64,000 nt of DNA, from the NCBI GenBank assembly GCA_944323695.1, contig CALUTI010000004.1:147842-211841 (forward strand), written 5' to 3'. The DNA comes from Candidatus Gastranaerophilales bacterium. Its GTDB lineage: Bacteria > Cyanobacteriota > Vampirovibrionia > Gastranaerophilales > Gastranaerophilaceae. Under the pieces are notes generated by a model. The model did not search any database and had not been told where the DNA came from. It was given only the letters and a program-made list of their open reading frames with translations. How positions within the stretch are numbered: position 1 is the stretch's first letter; each line of letters starts with the position of its first letter. This document shows positions 9,828 to 18,393 of the stretch, in pieces. A program made the position numbers and the translations under genes.

Positions 9828-9855
9828 AAAAAGAGCCTTTAAGGCTCTTTTTTTA
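9828..9855. terminator. Bidirectional terminator between secF and pdxA-like gene
   Basis: AAAGAGCCTT followed directly by AAGGCTCTTT forms a near-perfect stem flanked by A-runs on the left and T-runs on the right, so it can end transcription from both convergent genes. Confidence 0.85.
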
Positions 9856-9862
9856 TCACAAA

Positions 9863-10765
9863 TTAAATATAAACAGCTTTTATTGCTTCAATCATGCCGG
9901 TTTCATCCGCAATATTTTTTCCTGCGATATCAAAGGCAGTGCCATGCCCCGGTGACGTTCTAATCACATCAAGCCCGATTGTCATGTTAACCGTTTTTGA
10001 ACCGGCAACTGTTTTGATAGGGATTAAGCCTTGATCGTGGTAGTTTGCAATATAGCAGTCGTAACTGCCTTTAAAGTAATTAACAAATAAAGTATCAGCA
10101 GGCAAGGGATTTGTAATATCAACCCCTTTTTTGCGCAAAACATCAACCGCAGGCTGCAAAATTTCTATTTCTTCACGTCCTAAAATTCCGTCCTCGCCTG
10201 CGTGCGGATTAAAGCCGCAAAGTGCAAACTTCGGCTTTTGAATTCCCAATTTTTCTATAAAAAAGCCGCGAAGATTAGCTACTTTTTCAATAACCATTTG
10301 TTTTGTAAGCGTAACCTCCTTTAGCGCGCAGTGACGGGTTAAAAGCAGCACCCTGAAATTTCCGGCAACAAAAAGCATTTCAGCAAGCTGTCCGTCATGA
10401 GCAAGATATTCTTGTAAAATTTCAGTCTGCCCGTTAAAATTATGGCCTGCAAGATGCAATGCGTTTTTTGCAACCGGTGCAGTAACAATAGCCCTGCCCT
10501 TGATTTCACACGCTTTTTTTAAGGCCTGAAAGCTGAATTCACCGGCTTCTGCAGTAATTTTCCCCGGTAAAATATCTGATGTTTCATACGGAATTTCGAT
10601 TATTTCGTAATTTTTATCTAATTTCCCGTAAAAATTAAGAATTTTTTTATTTGAAATTAAAACAACATCAGATACGGGCAAATCAAGCTTATTCAAAGCC
10701 TTTACGGTAATTTCCGCCCCTATACCGTTCGGGTCGCCGGTTGTTATAATAATTTTATCCTTCAT
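9863..10765 (-). CDS. pdxA2: PdxA-family dehydrogenase, probably PdxA2 (4-phospho-D-threonate/erythronate dehydrogenase)
   Basis: The 300-residue protein has PdxA signatures: TTGDPNGIGAEI, VTAPVAKNAL, NGQTEILQEYLA, CGFNPHAGEDGILGREE with metal ligand histidine, ANYHDQGLIPIK and GLDVIRTSPGHGTAFDIAG. PdxA proper oxidises 4-phosphohydroxy-L-threonine in vitamin B6 synthesis; the PdxA2 relatives oxidise and decarboxylate 4-phospho-D-threonate or D-erythronate to dihydroxyacetone phosphate and are found beside DUF1537 kinases. The preceding gene here is such a kinase, overlapping by 11 bases, so PdxA2 is the better guess. The ATG at 10765 is used; a TTG three codons earlier is possible. Sequence alone does not separate the two functions. 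Confidence 0.85.
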   Translation of the reverse strand: MKDKIIITTGDPNGIGAEITVKALNKLDLPVSDVVLISNKKILNFYGKLDKNYEIIEIPYETSDILPGKITAEAGEFSFQALKKACEIKGRAIVTAPVAKNALHLAGHNFNGQTEILQEYLAHDGQLAEMLFVAGNFRVLLLTRHCALKEVTLTKQMVIEKVANLRGFFIEKLGIQKPKFALCGFNPHAGEDGILGREEIEILQPAVDVLRKKGVDITNPLPADTLFVNYFKGSYDCYIANYHDQGLIPIKTVAGSKTVNMTIGLDVIRTSPGHGTAFDIAGKNIADETGMIEAIKAVYI

Positions 10766-12068
10766 GGTGATCAAAATATCTTAAAATATCAATTAACGTA
10801 TTAACTCCGCCGAGGTTTCCGGATTTTGTAACAATCCAGCGCGCATCATGATCCATACACAAAGCAATTGCAGGTGCAACTTCATCAATCAATTGCAATT
10901 GATTAGCCCCTATTCTTGCACAGCATTTGTAAGAAGTTTCACCGCCAAGGGTTATTAAAATAACCTCTTTTTTCGCAGTAACCTGACATGACAAATCCGC
11001 AAGAAAATCCGTTATAACGCTTGCAAGTTCCGCTTTTGTCAGCTCTGCACGCAAAGATTCATCCGAAAATCCGTCGAAATTCTTTATCAAATTTGATGTG
11101 TGAACAACTACTATATTGTTATCCGCAAGATTTGAAACAATTCTGTTTACAAGATCTTCATTAACCCCGCCGAGCACAGTTTCCAAATCCAAACTTATAA
11201 TAAGCGTATTTTCATCAAATTCTTCACTCTGCTCCAACCTTTCAATCTGACTTGCCGTAATCTGGGTGGCGCTGCCTGATACAATAAATTTCGGTAATTC
11301 AGGCAGAGTTTTTGTAACCCTGTCAACATCCATATCGGAAAACCAGACATTACTAAAAGCACGCGCAGCAGCGGCAGTTCCGCCGGGCAAAATGTTGTAC
11401 TCGGATTTATCAATTGCCAAAACTATCTGCTCTATATCGGTTGTGGAAACGGCATCCGCCACAATAAGCTTTTTCCCTGCTTTTATAAGTTCATTTAACT
11501 TTCTGATTATAGGACCTGCCCCCTTCATAACAGTTGACAAATCCAATGATGCAACCAGATCATGATATTCTTCCGGAAGCTGTGACTTTAAAAGCGTCGG
11601 CAAATGAGATTCCATAATCGGAGAATGCGGATCGCGCGCCATTTCCGTTCTTTCTATCGGAATACCTTTTAACAAATGGTATCCGCCGACCGTTACTCTG
11701 CCTTCAGACGGAAAAGCCGGAATTACAACCGCTGCATCCCATTCCAAAACCTCTAATATAGCAAGAGTTTCAACAGCAATATTACCCCTTACTGTTGAAT
11801 CCAGTTTTTTATAAAAATAATCGGGTTTTAAAACCTCCGCAAACATCTTTGCGGTGTGTTTAACCTTTTCGTAAGCCTCATGCGGCGTTACATTTCGGGA
11901 TTCAGTCGAAATCGCCCAGGTCTGGGTTCCTGCAATATTTAACGGCTCAACCTCGTCGCTTAACAAAATCTGCGTGTTTGCCCCCCTCAGGTGAAATTGC
12001 AACGCCGTATCATTTGCACCAGTTAAATCATCTGCAATAATCCCTACAACATGTGAATTAATTATCAT
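10755..12068 (-). CDS. Four-carbon acid sugar kinase (DUF1537 family)
   Basis: A 437-residue member of the DUF1537 family (DtnK, DenK, OtnK types), ATP-dependent kinases that phosphorylate D-threonate, D-erythronate or 3-oxo-tetronates. The N-terminal sugar-acid domain begins with the hallmark IIADDLTGANDTALQF and holds FYKKLDSTVRGNI; the C-terminal nucleotide-binding domain has LPGGTAAAARAF and a glycine-rich LITLGGETSYKCCARIG. Its start overlaps the ssb stop (ATGA) and its end overlaps the pdxA-like gene. The pair would feed a four-carbon sugar acid to dihydroxyacetone phosphate. The exact substrate cannot be read from the sequence. Confidence 0.88.
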   Translation of the reverse strand: MIINSHVVGIIADDLTGANDTALQFHLRGANTQILLSDEVEPLNIAGTQTWAISTESRNVTPHEAYEKVKHTAKMFAEVLKPDYFYKKLDSTVRGNIAVETLAILEVLEWDAAVVIPAFPSEGRVTVGGYHLLKGIPIERTEMARDPHSPIMESHLPTLLKSQLPEEYHDLVASLDLSTVMKGAGPIIRKLNELIKAGKKLIVADAVSTTDIEQIVLAIDKSEYNILPGGTAAAARAFSNVWFSDMDVDRVTKTLPELPKFIVSGSATQITASQIERLEQSEEFDENTLIISLDLETVLGGVNEDLVNRIVSNLADNNIVVVHTSNLIKNFDGFSDESLRAELTKAELASVITDFLADLSCQVTAKKEVILITLGGETSYKCCARIGANQLQLIDEVAPAIALCMDHDARWIVTKSGNLGGVNTLIDILRYFDHHEG

Positions 12069-12403
12069 ATAGCAGCTTCCGCATCCCTTTTGGAACCTAA
12101 CAGTCTTATGCTGTTTGCGACAATTAAAAAGTTTTCTCTGTCGTTTCCGGTTGCTTTATCTGTCCATTTGTTCTGACCAATTCTTCCGTCTACCGCAACC
12201 TGAATACCTTTTTTTACATATTCTCCGGCAAATTCAGCCTGCTTATCCCAAACATCAATATTAAACCAATCCGCAACTTCTGCCTTGGTTTTGGGATCCC
12301 AACGGTTTACGGCAACAGAAAAATTTGCCTTTACCTTCCCTGATTCAAAATATCTGACTTCCGCATCTCGTCCGACACGACCTACTATTACTACTGTGTT
12401 CAT
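12065..12403 (-). CDS. ssb: Single-stranded DNA-binding protein, tail-less
   Basis: A 112-residue OB-fold protein starting MNTVVIVGRVGRDAEVRYF with the SSB pattern FSVAVNRWD, DWFNIDVWDKQAEFAGEYV and VDGRIGQNKWTD. Bacterial replicative SSB normally carries a flexible linker and an acidic tail ending in DDIPF or similar that recruits partners; here the protein ends ...LGSKRDAEAAI and has neither. The stop overlaps the start of the downstream kinase. This could be the main SSB of a lineage with an unusual tail, or a second paralogue. Confidence 0.88.
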   Translation of the reverse strand: MNTVVIVGRVGRDAEVRYFESGKVKANFSVAVNRWDPKTKAEVADWFNIDVWDKQAEFAGEYVKKGIQVAVDGRIGQNKWTDKATGNDRENFLIVANSIRLLGSKRDAEAAI

Positions 12404-12482
12404 TTTTACCTCTTTCGCATTTTCCTATATTTTACAATAAAAACGAAATTCTTGAGGGAAAAAATAATTTAATTAAGAAATG

Positions 12483-12704
12483 TTAAACATCCAGCGGTAT
12501 AAGTTTGTCTATGGTCACTCCAAGTGCAATTGCAAGTCTTACAATAACAACCAGCGAAGGACTGTATTTTTCATGCTCAATTCTGGCAAGATATTCGGGT
12601 GTTATATCCGCTTTTTCTGCCAAAAACTCCTGTGAAAACTTCTTTCTGGCACGTTCTGCTCTCAAATTCTCTGCAAATATTCTTATTATCTCATCTCTTT
12701 CCAT
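12483..12704 (-). CDS. XRE-family HTH regulator, small
   Basis: A 73-residue protein that is essentially one Cro/C1-type helix-turn-helix: LRAERARKKFSQEFLAEKA, then ITPEYLARIEHEKYSPSL, then a closing helix LAIALGVTIDKLI. No ligand or oligomerisation domain is present. It stands alone between ssb and thrS, divergent from thrS. Targets unknown; the divergent thrS promoter and its own are obvious candidates. Confidence 0.85.
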   Translation of the reverse strand: MERDEIIRIFAENLRAERARKKFSQEFLAEKADITPEYLARIEHEKYSPSLVVIVRLAIALGVTIDKLIPLDV

Positions 12705-12816
12705 ATTAATAATATTACCCTTTTTTTTATCTCATGCTAATGATTTATAATTATATTATTGAGATTTATAAATCATAGCTGAGTGATTATACGCAATCAA
12801 TTAGCCATGTATTGAG

Positions 12817-12952
12817 TTGCATGCCAAAATTAATTTTGTGTTACAATCTTAAACGTAGAGTTAGGGGGGTCCACCCCGGGCGGTAAGAGTTTATATAAAT
12901 GTTATTATTTAAACGGAATTTACCGGCAAACCCAAAGGACGAAAGGATTAAA
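12817..12952 (+). promoter_or_regulatory. thrS promoter and leader
   Basis: TACAAT at 12842-12847 preceded by TG one base upstream is an extended -10; TTGCAT at 12817 is a weak -35 with 19-base spacing. The transcribed leader of about 95 bases contains a GC-rich clump (12862-12882) with GGGG-TCCA-CCCC that can fold as a small hairpin, followed by GGGCGG. No T-box stem I or T-box consensus is recognisable. Confidence 0.5.
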
Positions 12953-14758
12953 ATGGAAAAAAACGAATCAACACTTGCGGTACTGAGACACTCCGCATCC
13001 CACATCATGGCACAAGCCGTACAAAAGTTGTTCCCTGAGGCAAAGTTAGCTATAGGACCTTCAACGGATACGGGTTTTTACTATGACTTTGATTTAACGG
13101 ACGGGCATGCCTTCACAGAAGACGATCTCGTTAAAATTGAAGAAGAAATGAAAAACATAGTAAAACAAAACTTAACATTTGAAAAACACTATGTTGAAGA
13201 TGTGGACGCACAAATTGAAGAATTCAAAAAAGAAGGTGAAATTTACAAGGCAGAGCTTCTTGAAGAACACAGAAATGACAATCCGACCTTGTATTTAACA
13301 AAAGACAAAGACGGCAATGTTTTGTTTAACGACCTTTGTGCAGGTCCTCACCTTCCAAATACAAGTTATATAAAGCCAAATGCTATCAAGCTTTTGAAAG
13401 TTGCAGGCGCTTACTGGAGAGGAAACGAAAACAACAAAATGCTCCAGAGAATTTATGCAACCGCCTTCTGGACAAAAGAAGATCTGGCGGATTATCTGCA
13501 TTTTCTTGAAGAAGCTGAAAAACGCGATCACAGAAAACTCGGGGCAAAGCTTGATCTTTTCTCAACCCGTGATGAATTGGGCGGAGGGCTTGTGTTATGG
13601 CATCCGAACCTTGCAGTTGTAAGAGAAGAAATTGAAAATTACTGGAGAACCGAACACAGAAAACGCGGTTACGTAATCGTAAATACTCCTCACATTGCAA
13701 AATCAAAATTGTGGGAAATTTCAGGTCATGCCGATCACTATAAAGAAAACATGTTCTTTATTCAAAAAGATGAAGACAGCGATGAACAGTTTATTTTAAA
13801 ACCGATGAACTGTCCGTTCCATATTCTGATTTATCAAGCAAACAGATATTCATACAGATCATTGCCTTTAAGAATGGCAGAACTCGGAACTGTTTACAGA
13901 AAAGAAAAATCAGGAGCTTTATCAGGTTTAACCCGTGTTCAGGGCTTTACACAGGATGATGCACACATTTTCTGCACACCTGAACAGCTGGTTGATGAAA
14001 TCAATGAAATTATTGATTTTGTTGCGGACACAATGGCGTTATTCAATATGAGCTTTGAAGTTGAATTGTCAACACGCCCTGAAAGTTTTGTAGGCGAAAT
14101 TGAAAATTGGAACAGAGCGGAAGCCGGCTTGAAAGAAGCTATGGACAGACGCGGAATGAAATATGAAATTAACGAAGGCGACGGCGCTTTCTACGGTCCG
14201 AAAATCGACTTTAAGATTAAAGATGCTATCGGCAGAATGTGGCAGTGCGCTACAATTCAGCTGGACTTTAACCTTCCGGAACGTTTCGGTATCAAATATC
14301 AGGACAAAGACGGTTCCATGAAAACTCCTGTAATGCTTCACCGCGTAGTATTCGGCTCTATGGAACGTTTCCACGGAATCTTAATCGAGCATTACGCAGG
14401 TGCTTTCCCGACATGGCTTGCGCCGACACAAGTTGCTATTGTTCCGATTTCTAACGAAAAACACGTTGATTTCGCGGAAAAAGTCTACAAAAAAATGCGC
14501 GATGCCGGAATTCGTGTAAAACTCGACGACCGCTCCGAAAGTATGAATTACAAAATCAGAGAAAGTCTGCAGGATAAGAAAATTCCTTACGTCGTTGTAA
14601 TCGGCGACAAAGAAATTGAATCGAATTCTCTTGCAGTCCGCGCACGCGGTATCGGACAGGTCGGAACGCTCGGTGTGGATGAATTCATCAATAAGGTTAA
14701 AGATGAAATCGAATCCAGATCCGCCGACTCCTTTGCGCAAAACCTTGTTAAAGCATAG
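12953..14758 (+). CDS. thrS: Threonyl-tRNA synthetase
   Basis: Charges tRNA-Thr. The 601-residue protein starts directly at the editing domain (LRHSASHIMAQAVQKLFP, with the HxxxH zinc/editing motif, and CAGPHLPNT), then the class II core (motif 2 GTVYRKEKSGALSGLTRVQGF region, KPMNCPFH, motif 3 LHRVVFGSMERF) and the C-terminal anticodon-binding domain (VAIVPISNEKH onward). The N-terminal TGS domain of E. coli ThrS is absent. The ATG at 12953 has AAAGGA upstream and is preferred to one at 12899. A terminator follows. Confidence 0.97.
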   Translation: MEKNESTLAVLRHSASHIMAQAVQKLFPEAKLAIGPSTDTGFYYDFDLTDGHAFTEDDLVKIEEEMKNIVKQNLTFEKHYVEDVDAQIEEFKKEGEIYKAELLEEHRNDNPTLYLTKDKDGNVLFNDLCAGPHLPNTSYIKPNAIKLLKVAGAYWRGNENNKMLQRIYATAFWTKEDLADYLHFLEEAEKRDHRKLGAKLDLFSTRDELGGGLVLWHPNLAVVREEIENYWRTEHRKRGYVIVNTPHIAKSKLWEISGHADHYKENMFFIQKDEDSDEQFILKPMNCPFHILIYQANRYSYRSLPLRMAELGTVYRKEKSGALSGLTRVQGFTQDDAHIFCTPEQLVDEINEIIDFVADTMALFNMSFEVELSTRPESFVGEIENWNRAEAGLKEAMDRRGMKYEINEGDGAFYGPKIDFKIKDAIGRMWQCATIQLDFNLPERFGIKYQDKDGSMKTPVMLHRVVFGSMERFHGILIEHYAGAFPTWLAPTQVAIVPISNEKHVDFAEKVYKKMRDAGIRVKLDDRSESMNYKIRESLQDKKIPYVVVIGDKEIESNSLAVRARGIGQVGTLGVDEFINKVKDEIESRSADSFAQNLVKA

Positions 14759-14789
14759 AAAAAAGCAGGCTCAATGCCTGCTTTTTTTA
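14759..14789 (+). terminator. thrS terminator
   Basis: AAAGCAGGC, five-base loop, GCCTGCTTT followed by a T-run directly after the thrS stop. Confidence 0.88.
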
Positions 14790-14814
14790 ATCCGCCGAAA
14801 AGCATTCTCTTTTC

Positions 14815-14843
14815 TTGACAAATCGGGACATTCGGCATAATAT
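14815..14843 (+). promoter_or_regulatory. Promoter of glycosyltransferase gene
   Basis: TTGACA at 14815-14820 and TAATAT at 14838-14843 with 17-base spacing, just after the thrS terminator and 27 bases before the start codon. Confidence 0.65.
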
Positions 14844-14869
14844 AAGTAATTATTGGTGATGATATAAAT

Positions 14870-15724
14870 ATGAATAATATTAAAGTAAGTGTAATCGTAC
14901 CGGTTTATAACTGCGAAAAGTATTTGAAAAAATGCCTTGACAGTCTGGTAAACCAAACGTTAAAAGACATTGAAATTATCTGTGTTAATGACGGTTCCAC
15001 GGATAATTCAGGTCGGATATTAGAAGAATATACCGACAGCAGAATAAAAATTATTACAAAAGAAAACGGCGGAATTTCAAGTGCAAGAAACGCCGGAATT
15101 GCTGTTGCAAAAGGAGAATATCTGGGGTTTGTTGACAGCGACGACTGGGTTGATTTGGATTTCTTTGAAAAACTCTATAATGCCGCTAAAAAATATGACA
15201 CAGACATTGCAACCGGCGGAATAATAAGACTGCATAAATATAATCAAAAATATCATCTTAAATTTGACAAAGAAACAGTAACATCAGATTTTCGGGAAAA
15301 GCTTGTGCTTTGCGATTTACCGGATAAATCCTATGTTTGGAATAAAATCTATAAAAGGGAAATGTTTGTTAAATGCAATTTAAAATTTGAAGAAGGACGG
15401 TATTATGAAGACATTGTATTCAGTCCGCAAAGTTTGTACTACTTAAAAACAATGGTTACGGTACCGGATACATATTATTACTACTGGCGGCATTCAAAGT
15501 CGATTGTAAGATTAAAAACAAAAAAAACAAATGACGATAAAAGCTGGGCGCTAAAAACTGCGGAAGACTTTTTAAAATCACATAATATTGACCTTTCAGA
15601 TAATAAAACTCACACGAAAAGATATAAAATATTTGGACTTTCTGTCTTTAAAATAAGCACAAAAGGGGAAACGAGAACTTACAGACTATTTAATGTTATA
15701 AAATGGAGTAAAACTATTACTTAA
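14870..15724 (+). CDS. Family 2 glycosyltransferase
   Basis: A 284-residue GT-A fold enzyme that adds a sugar from a nucleotide sugar to a surface polysaccharide or lipid-linked glycan. Family 2 hallmarks: VSVIVPVYNCEKYLKKCLDSL at the N-terminus, VNDGSTDNSGRI, NGGISSARNAGI, and the metal-binding DSDDWVD near residue 90. No membrane segment is visible. The last ~60 residues are basic and not recognisable. It is a single-gene unit between thrS and a convergent gene whose stop overlaps its own by four bases. Sugar and acceptor cannot be predicted. Confidence 0.88.
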   Translation: MNNIKVSVIVPVYNCEKYLKKCLDSLVNQTLKDIEIICVNDGSTDNSGRILEEYTDSRIKIITKENGGISSARNAGIAVAKGEYLGFVDSDDWVDLDFFEKLYNAAKKYDTDIATGGIIRLHKYNQKYHLKFDKETVTSDFREKLVLCDLPDKSYVWNKIYKREMFVKCNLKFEEGRYYEDIVFSPQSLYYLKTMVTVPDTYYYYWRHSKSIVRLKTKKTNDDKSWALKTAEDFLKSHNIDLSDNKTHTKRYKIFGLSVFKISTKGETRTYRLFNVIKWSKTIT

Positions 15725-16515
15725 ATACTGTTTTTAAAATAATCTGTGATATTATCAACAACAATCATAAATTTTTCTTTAGAACTTTCATCTTTAAAAT
15801 AATCTTGATTTTCATAAAAATCTCTATCGGCATTAAGGATTTCAAGGTTTCTTTTTTTATACGCGCCTCTAAAAGCTCTGTCTATTTTGTCCAAATCATC
15901 ATGGGCATATAAAGGAACTCTGAATGTATTATACAAACTTTCTATAGCAATGCTTCTGGCGTCATCATTTTTAAATAATTTCATATCATTTATATAATCA
16001 ATCTGACAGAGCAAATTTGTAAGCTCATCTTGCGTTTTTCGCGGAAGCATCAAAAAAGCATCCATAGGCTTGGCTGCATTTTCGAGTTCATTTGCTGCAA
16101 ATTCCAAAATAGCAAACCTTTCATTTTCAGGCTTATCAGCAACAAGTCCGACAATATTTTTGAAAAAATCTTTATTTGATATGGGAGTTCCTTCATCCAG
16201 TGCAATAATTTCCTGTAAAATTTCAGGCTTTTCTTCAGGCTTTTTGACGACTTTAAGACTTTTTACAATATCTTCAATATCATTTTCTGCAAATTTTCTT
16301 CTCACACCATCTCTTGCTGCACGTAAAATATCTATACATTGATTTTCTATTACGTCAACGCCTTTTGCCAATCCGCCGAAATATACATTCATACCCTTTG
16401 TATTATATAAAGATGTTTGAACACCTGACGAATAATTTTGCACCTGCTGTTGTTTGCGCTGCAACTTGTTATGATTAACGGAATTTTTATTGAAATTAAC
16501 CTGATTTACATACAT
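15721..16515 (-). CDS. Hypothetical protein with Asn/Gln-rich N-terminus
   Basis: I do not recognise this 264-residue protein. The first ~45 residues are rich in Asn, Gln and Ser and end in NVYFGG; the rest is predicted mainly helical and charged, without signal peptide or membrane segment (for example ENERFAILEFAANELENAA and DLDKIDRAFRGAYKKRNLE). AAGGTG lies about 7 bases before the ATG. It follows the terminator of the fprA operon. The start of the protein resembles those of the proteins at 45.7 kb and 59.8 kb only in style (polar leader, then a short hydrophobic-x-Phe-Gly/Lys motif). Confidence 0.75.
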   Translation of the reverse strand: MYVNQVNFNKNSVNHNKLQRKQQQVQNYSSGVQTSLYNTKGMNVYFGGLAKGVDVIENQCIDILRAARDGVRRKFAENDIEDIVKSLKVVKKPEEKPEILQEIIALDEGTPISNKDFFKNIVGLVADKPENERFAILEFAANELENAAKPMDAFLMLPRKTQDELTNLLCQIDYINDMKLFKNDDARSIAIESLYNTFRVPLYAHDDLDKIDRAFRGAYKKRNLEILNADRDFYENQDYFKDESSKEKFMIVVDNITDYFKNSI

Positions 16516-16530
16516 ACTTTCACACCTTAT

Positions 16531-16573
16531 AAAAAGTTCTTCCCGAATTTATAAAACACAGGAAGAACTTTTA
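16531..16573 (-). terminator. Terminator of the perR-fprA operon
   Basis: AAAAGTTCTTCC (16532-16543) pairs with GGAAGAACTTTT (16561-16572) across a 17-base loop, ending in a T-run on the minus strand just after fprA. Confidence 0.75.
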
Positions 16574-16594
16574 TTGTCTAATTGTTACAAAATA

Positions 16595-17764
16595 TTAACC
16601 ATGCTTTTCAATAATAGCCTTAGCCATCTCGTCCAGTTTTTGGAATGTATCTTCCTTAGCCTTGCCCTTAATCAAAATCGGCTCAATAAGCTCAACTTTC
16701 AAATTTGACATCATATTGGTTAATTTACCTACCAAATCACCGCCCCAGCCGTAAGAACCGATAATGGTTGCATATTTAGCTTTTGGGTTAAGAATATTAA
16801 CAAGATAAGCCGCATTTGCTGCTGCGGGGTGAGGAGCACAAAGCACCATTGAAGCGCCGAGAACAATTGTTTTGGCATCAACAATTGCCATTGCAAGATC
16901 ACCCAAATCATCAGACACTATATCGTGTTTAATTGTCTGAATACCTGCGGCATTCAATTTGTCGGCAAGATAATTAATCATTTCTTCTACACTTCCGTAC
17001 ATTGAAACGTAAGGAAGAACAACAAGATTTTTAGCTTCGTCGCTTGACCAGTCTTCATACAAATCCAAAATAAATTTAGGATTTTTATAAATCGGACCAT
17101 GACTCGGCAAAATCATATCAGGATTTAATTCTCTTACCTGTTTTGTATATTTCTGGCACATCTTTCTAAACGGCATCATAATTTCTGCATAATAACGTTT
17201 TGCGGCATGTTCAAGCTCTTTGCTGTCGTCCGCAAAAATGTCATCAAATGTATAATGCGCGCCCAAAAAGTCGCATGTGCACAAAAGATTATCTTCAACA
17301 ATATAAGTAAACATTGTATCAGGCCAATGCACACCTGGTGCCATAAAAAACTTCAATGTTTTGTCGCCTAAAGAAAGTTCCTCATCATTTTTAATAACCT
17401 GAATTCTATCTTCGGGAATCAAAAGCATTTCCATTATATTATTTTTGCAAAACTGATTAGTAACAATCATTGCGTTTGGATATTTTTCAATCAATTTCGG
17501 CAAAGTTCCGGTATGATCCTGTTCACCGTGATTTGCAATAATATAATCAACTTTTGTAATCTTATTTTCATCAAGGTTTTTAAGATACTCTTCAGATTTT
17601 GGCGGATACATGGTGTCAATAAGCGCAATTTTTTCAGAACCTTTAACAAGATAAGAATTATAGCTTGTTCCCTGTTCCAACGGAATAAGTTCATCGAAAA
17701 TCTTGCGTTCTTTGTCATTCAATCCGCAATAAAAAACATTATTTTTAATTTCACGGAATTTCAT
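16595..17764 (-). CDS. fprA: Flavodiiron protein (FprA-type oxygen/NO reductase)
   Basis: Cytoplasmic A-type flavoprotein that reduces oxygen to water, or NO to N2O, protecting anaerobes. The 389-residue protein has an N-terminal metallo-beta-lactamase-like diiron domain (NHGEQDHTGTLP around residue 80, APGVHWPDTMFTY, CDFLGAHYTF, PSHGPIY) and a C-terminal flavodoxin domain (YVSMYGSVEEMINYLADKL and GSYGWGGD). The ATG at 17764 has AAAGGAG upstream; an earlier in-frame start has none. It is last in the perR-rubredoxin-rubrerythrin-fprA run, where rubredoxin is the expected electron donor. Confidence 0.95.
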   Translation of the reverse strand: MKFREIKNNVFYCGLNDKERKIFDELIPLEQGTSYNSYLVKGSEKIALIDTMYPPKSEEYLKNLDENKITKVDYIIANHGEQDHTGTLPKLIEKYPNAMIVTNQFCKNNIMEMLLIPEDRIQVIKNDEELSLGDKTLKFFMAPGVHWPDTMFTYIVEDNLLCTCDFLGAHYTFDDIFADDSKELEHAAKRYYAEIMMPFRKMCQKYTKQVRELNPDMILPSHGPIYKNPKFILDLYEDWSSDEAKNLVVLPYVSMYGSVEEMINYLADKLNAAGIQTIKHDIVSDDLGDLAMAIVDAKTIVLGASMVLCAPHPAAANAAYLVNILNPKAKYATIIGSYGWGGDLVGKLTNMMSNLKVELIEPILIKGKAKEDTFQKLDEMAKAIIEKHG

Positions 17765-17802
17765 TGTTTCTCCTTTACTATTTATATAACGCTTTTGTAA
17801 TT

Positions 17803-17830
17803 TCCGCATAGCCTGTATGGGCTATGCGGA
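17803..17830 (-). other. Intercistronic hairpin between rubrerythrin and fprA
   Basis: TCCGCATAGCC and GGCTATGCGGA form a perfect 11-base stem with a 6-base loop in the 74-base gap. There is no T-run after it on the minus strand, so it looks like an mRNA processing or stability element rather than a terminator. Confidence 0.6.
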
Positions 17831-17838
17831 TACAACAA

Positions 17839-18378
17839 TTAATAATTTTTAGCTTTCATAAAGAAATATGCTTTCGGGTGCTTGCAAACAGGACATAATT
17901 CAGGCGCATTTTCGCCTTCTAATACATGCCCGCAGTTTGCACATTCCCAGATAACGGCTGAAGGCTTATTGAAAACAGAATTATTTTTAACGTTTTCCAA
18001 CAATTTTCTGTAACGTTCTTCGTGTTCTTTTTCAATTTTTGCAACCATTTCAAAAAGGATTGCAATCCGGTCAAAGCCTTCTTCTTTAGCTTCTTTTGCG
18101 AACTGAGCGTACATTTCCGTCCACTCGTAATTTTCGCCGTTTGCGGCATCTTCAAGTGCTTTTATAGTTTCCGGCACCTTGCCGTCATGAAGATATTTAA
18201 ACCACAATTTAGCATGTTCTTTTTCATTATTGGCAGTTTCTTCAAAAATCTTACTTATTTGAACAAAACCTTCTTTTTTAGCCTGTGAAGCATAATAAGT
18301 ATATTTATTTCTCGCTTCGGATTCACCTGCAAAGGCAGCCATAAGATTTTTTTCTGTCTTTGTTCCCTTTAATTCCAT
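17839..18378 (-). CDS. rbr: Rubrerythrin
   Basis: Peroxide-reducing non-haem iron protein of anaerobes. The 179-residue protein has the four-helix ferritin-like domain with paired diiron motifs ([10 protein letters not shown] near residue 17, [13 protein letters not shown] and [14 protein letters not shown]) and a C-terminal rubredoxin-like domain, CANCG...[11 protein letters not shown]. Length is typical. It is downstream of perR and rubredoxin and upstream of fprA, all on the minus strand, consistent with peroxide-induced expression. Confidence 0.96.
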   Translation of the reverse strand: MELKGTKTEKNLMAAFAGESEARNKYTYYASQAKKEGFVQISKIFEETANNEKEHAKLWFKYLHDGKVPETIKALEDAANGENYEWTEMYAQFAKEAKEEGFDRIAILFEMVAKIEKEHEERYRKLLENVKNNSVFNKPSAVIWECANCGHVLEGENAPELCPVCKHPKAYFFMKAKNY

Positions 18379-18393
18379 ATTAGTTAATCCTTA

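Noticed and set aside
9763..9963. 66-residue plus-strand frame across the secF terminator
   Set aside because: It runs through the end of secF in another frame, the terminator and antisense pdxA-like coding sequence.
12848..12952. T-box riboswitch before thrS
   Set aside because: The leader is only about 95 bases, has no stem I and no T-box consensus, only a small GC-rich hairpin.
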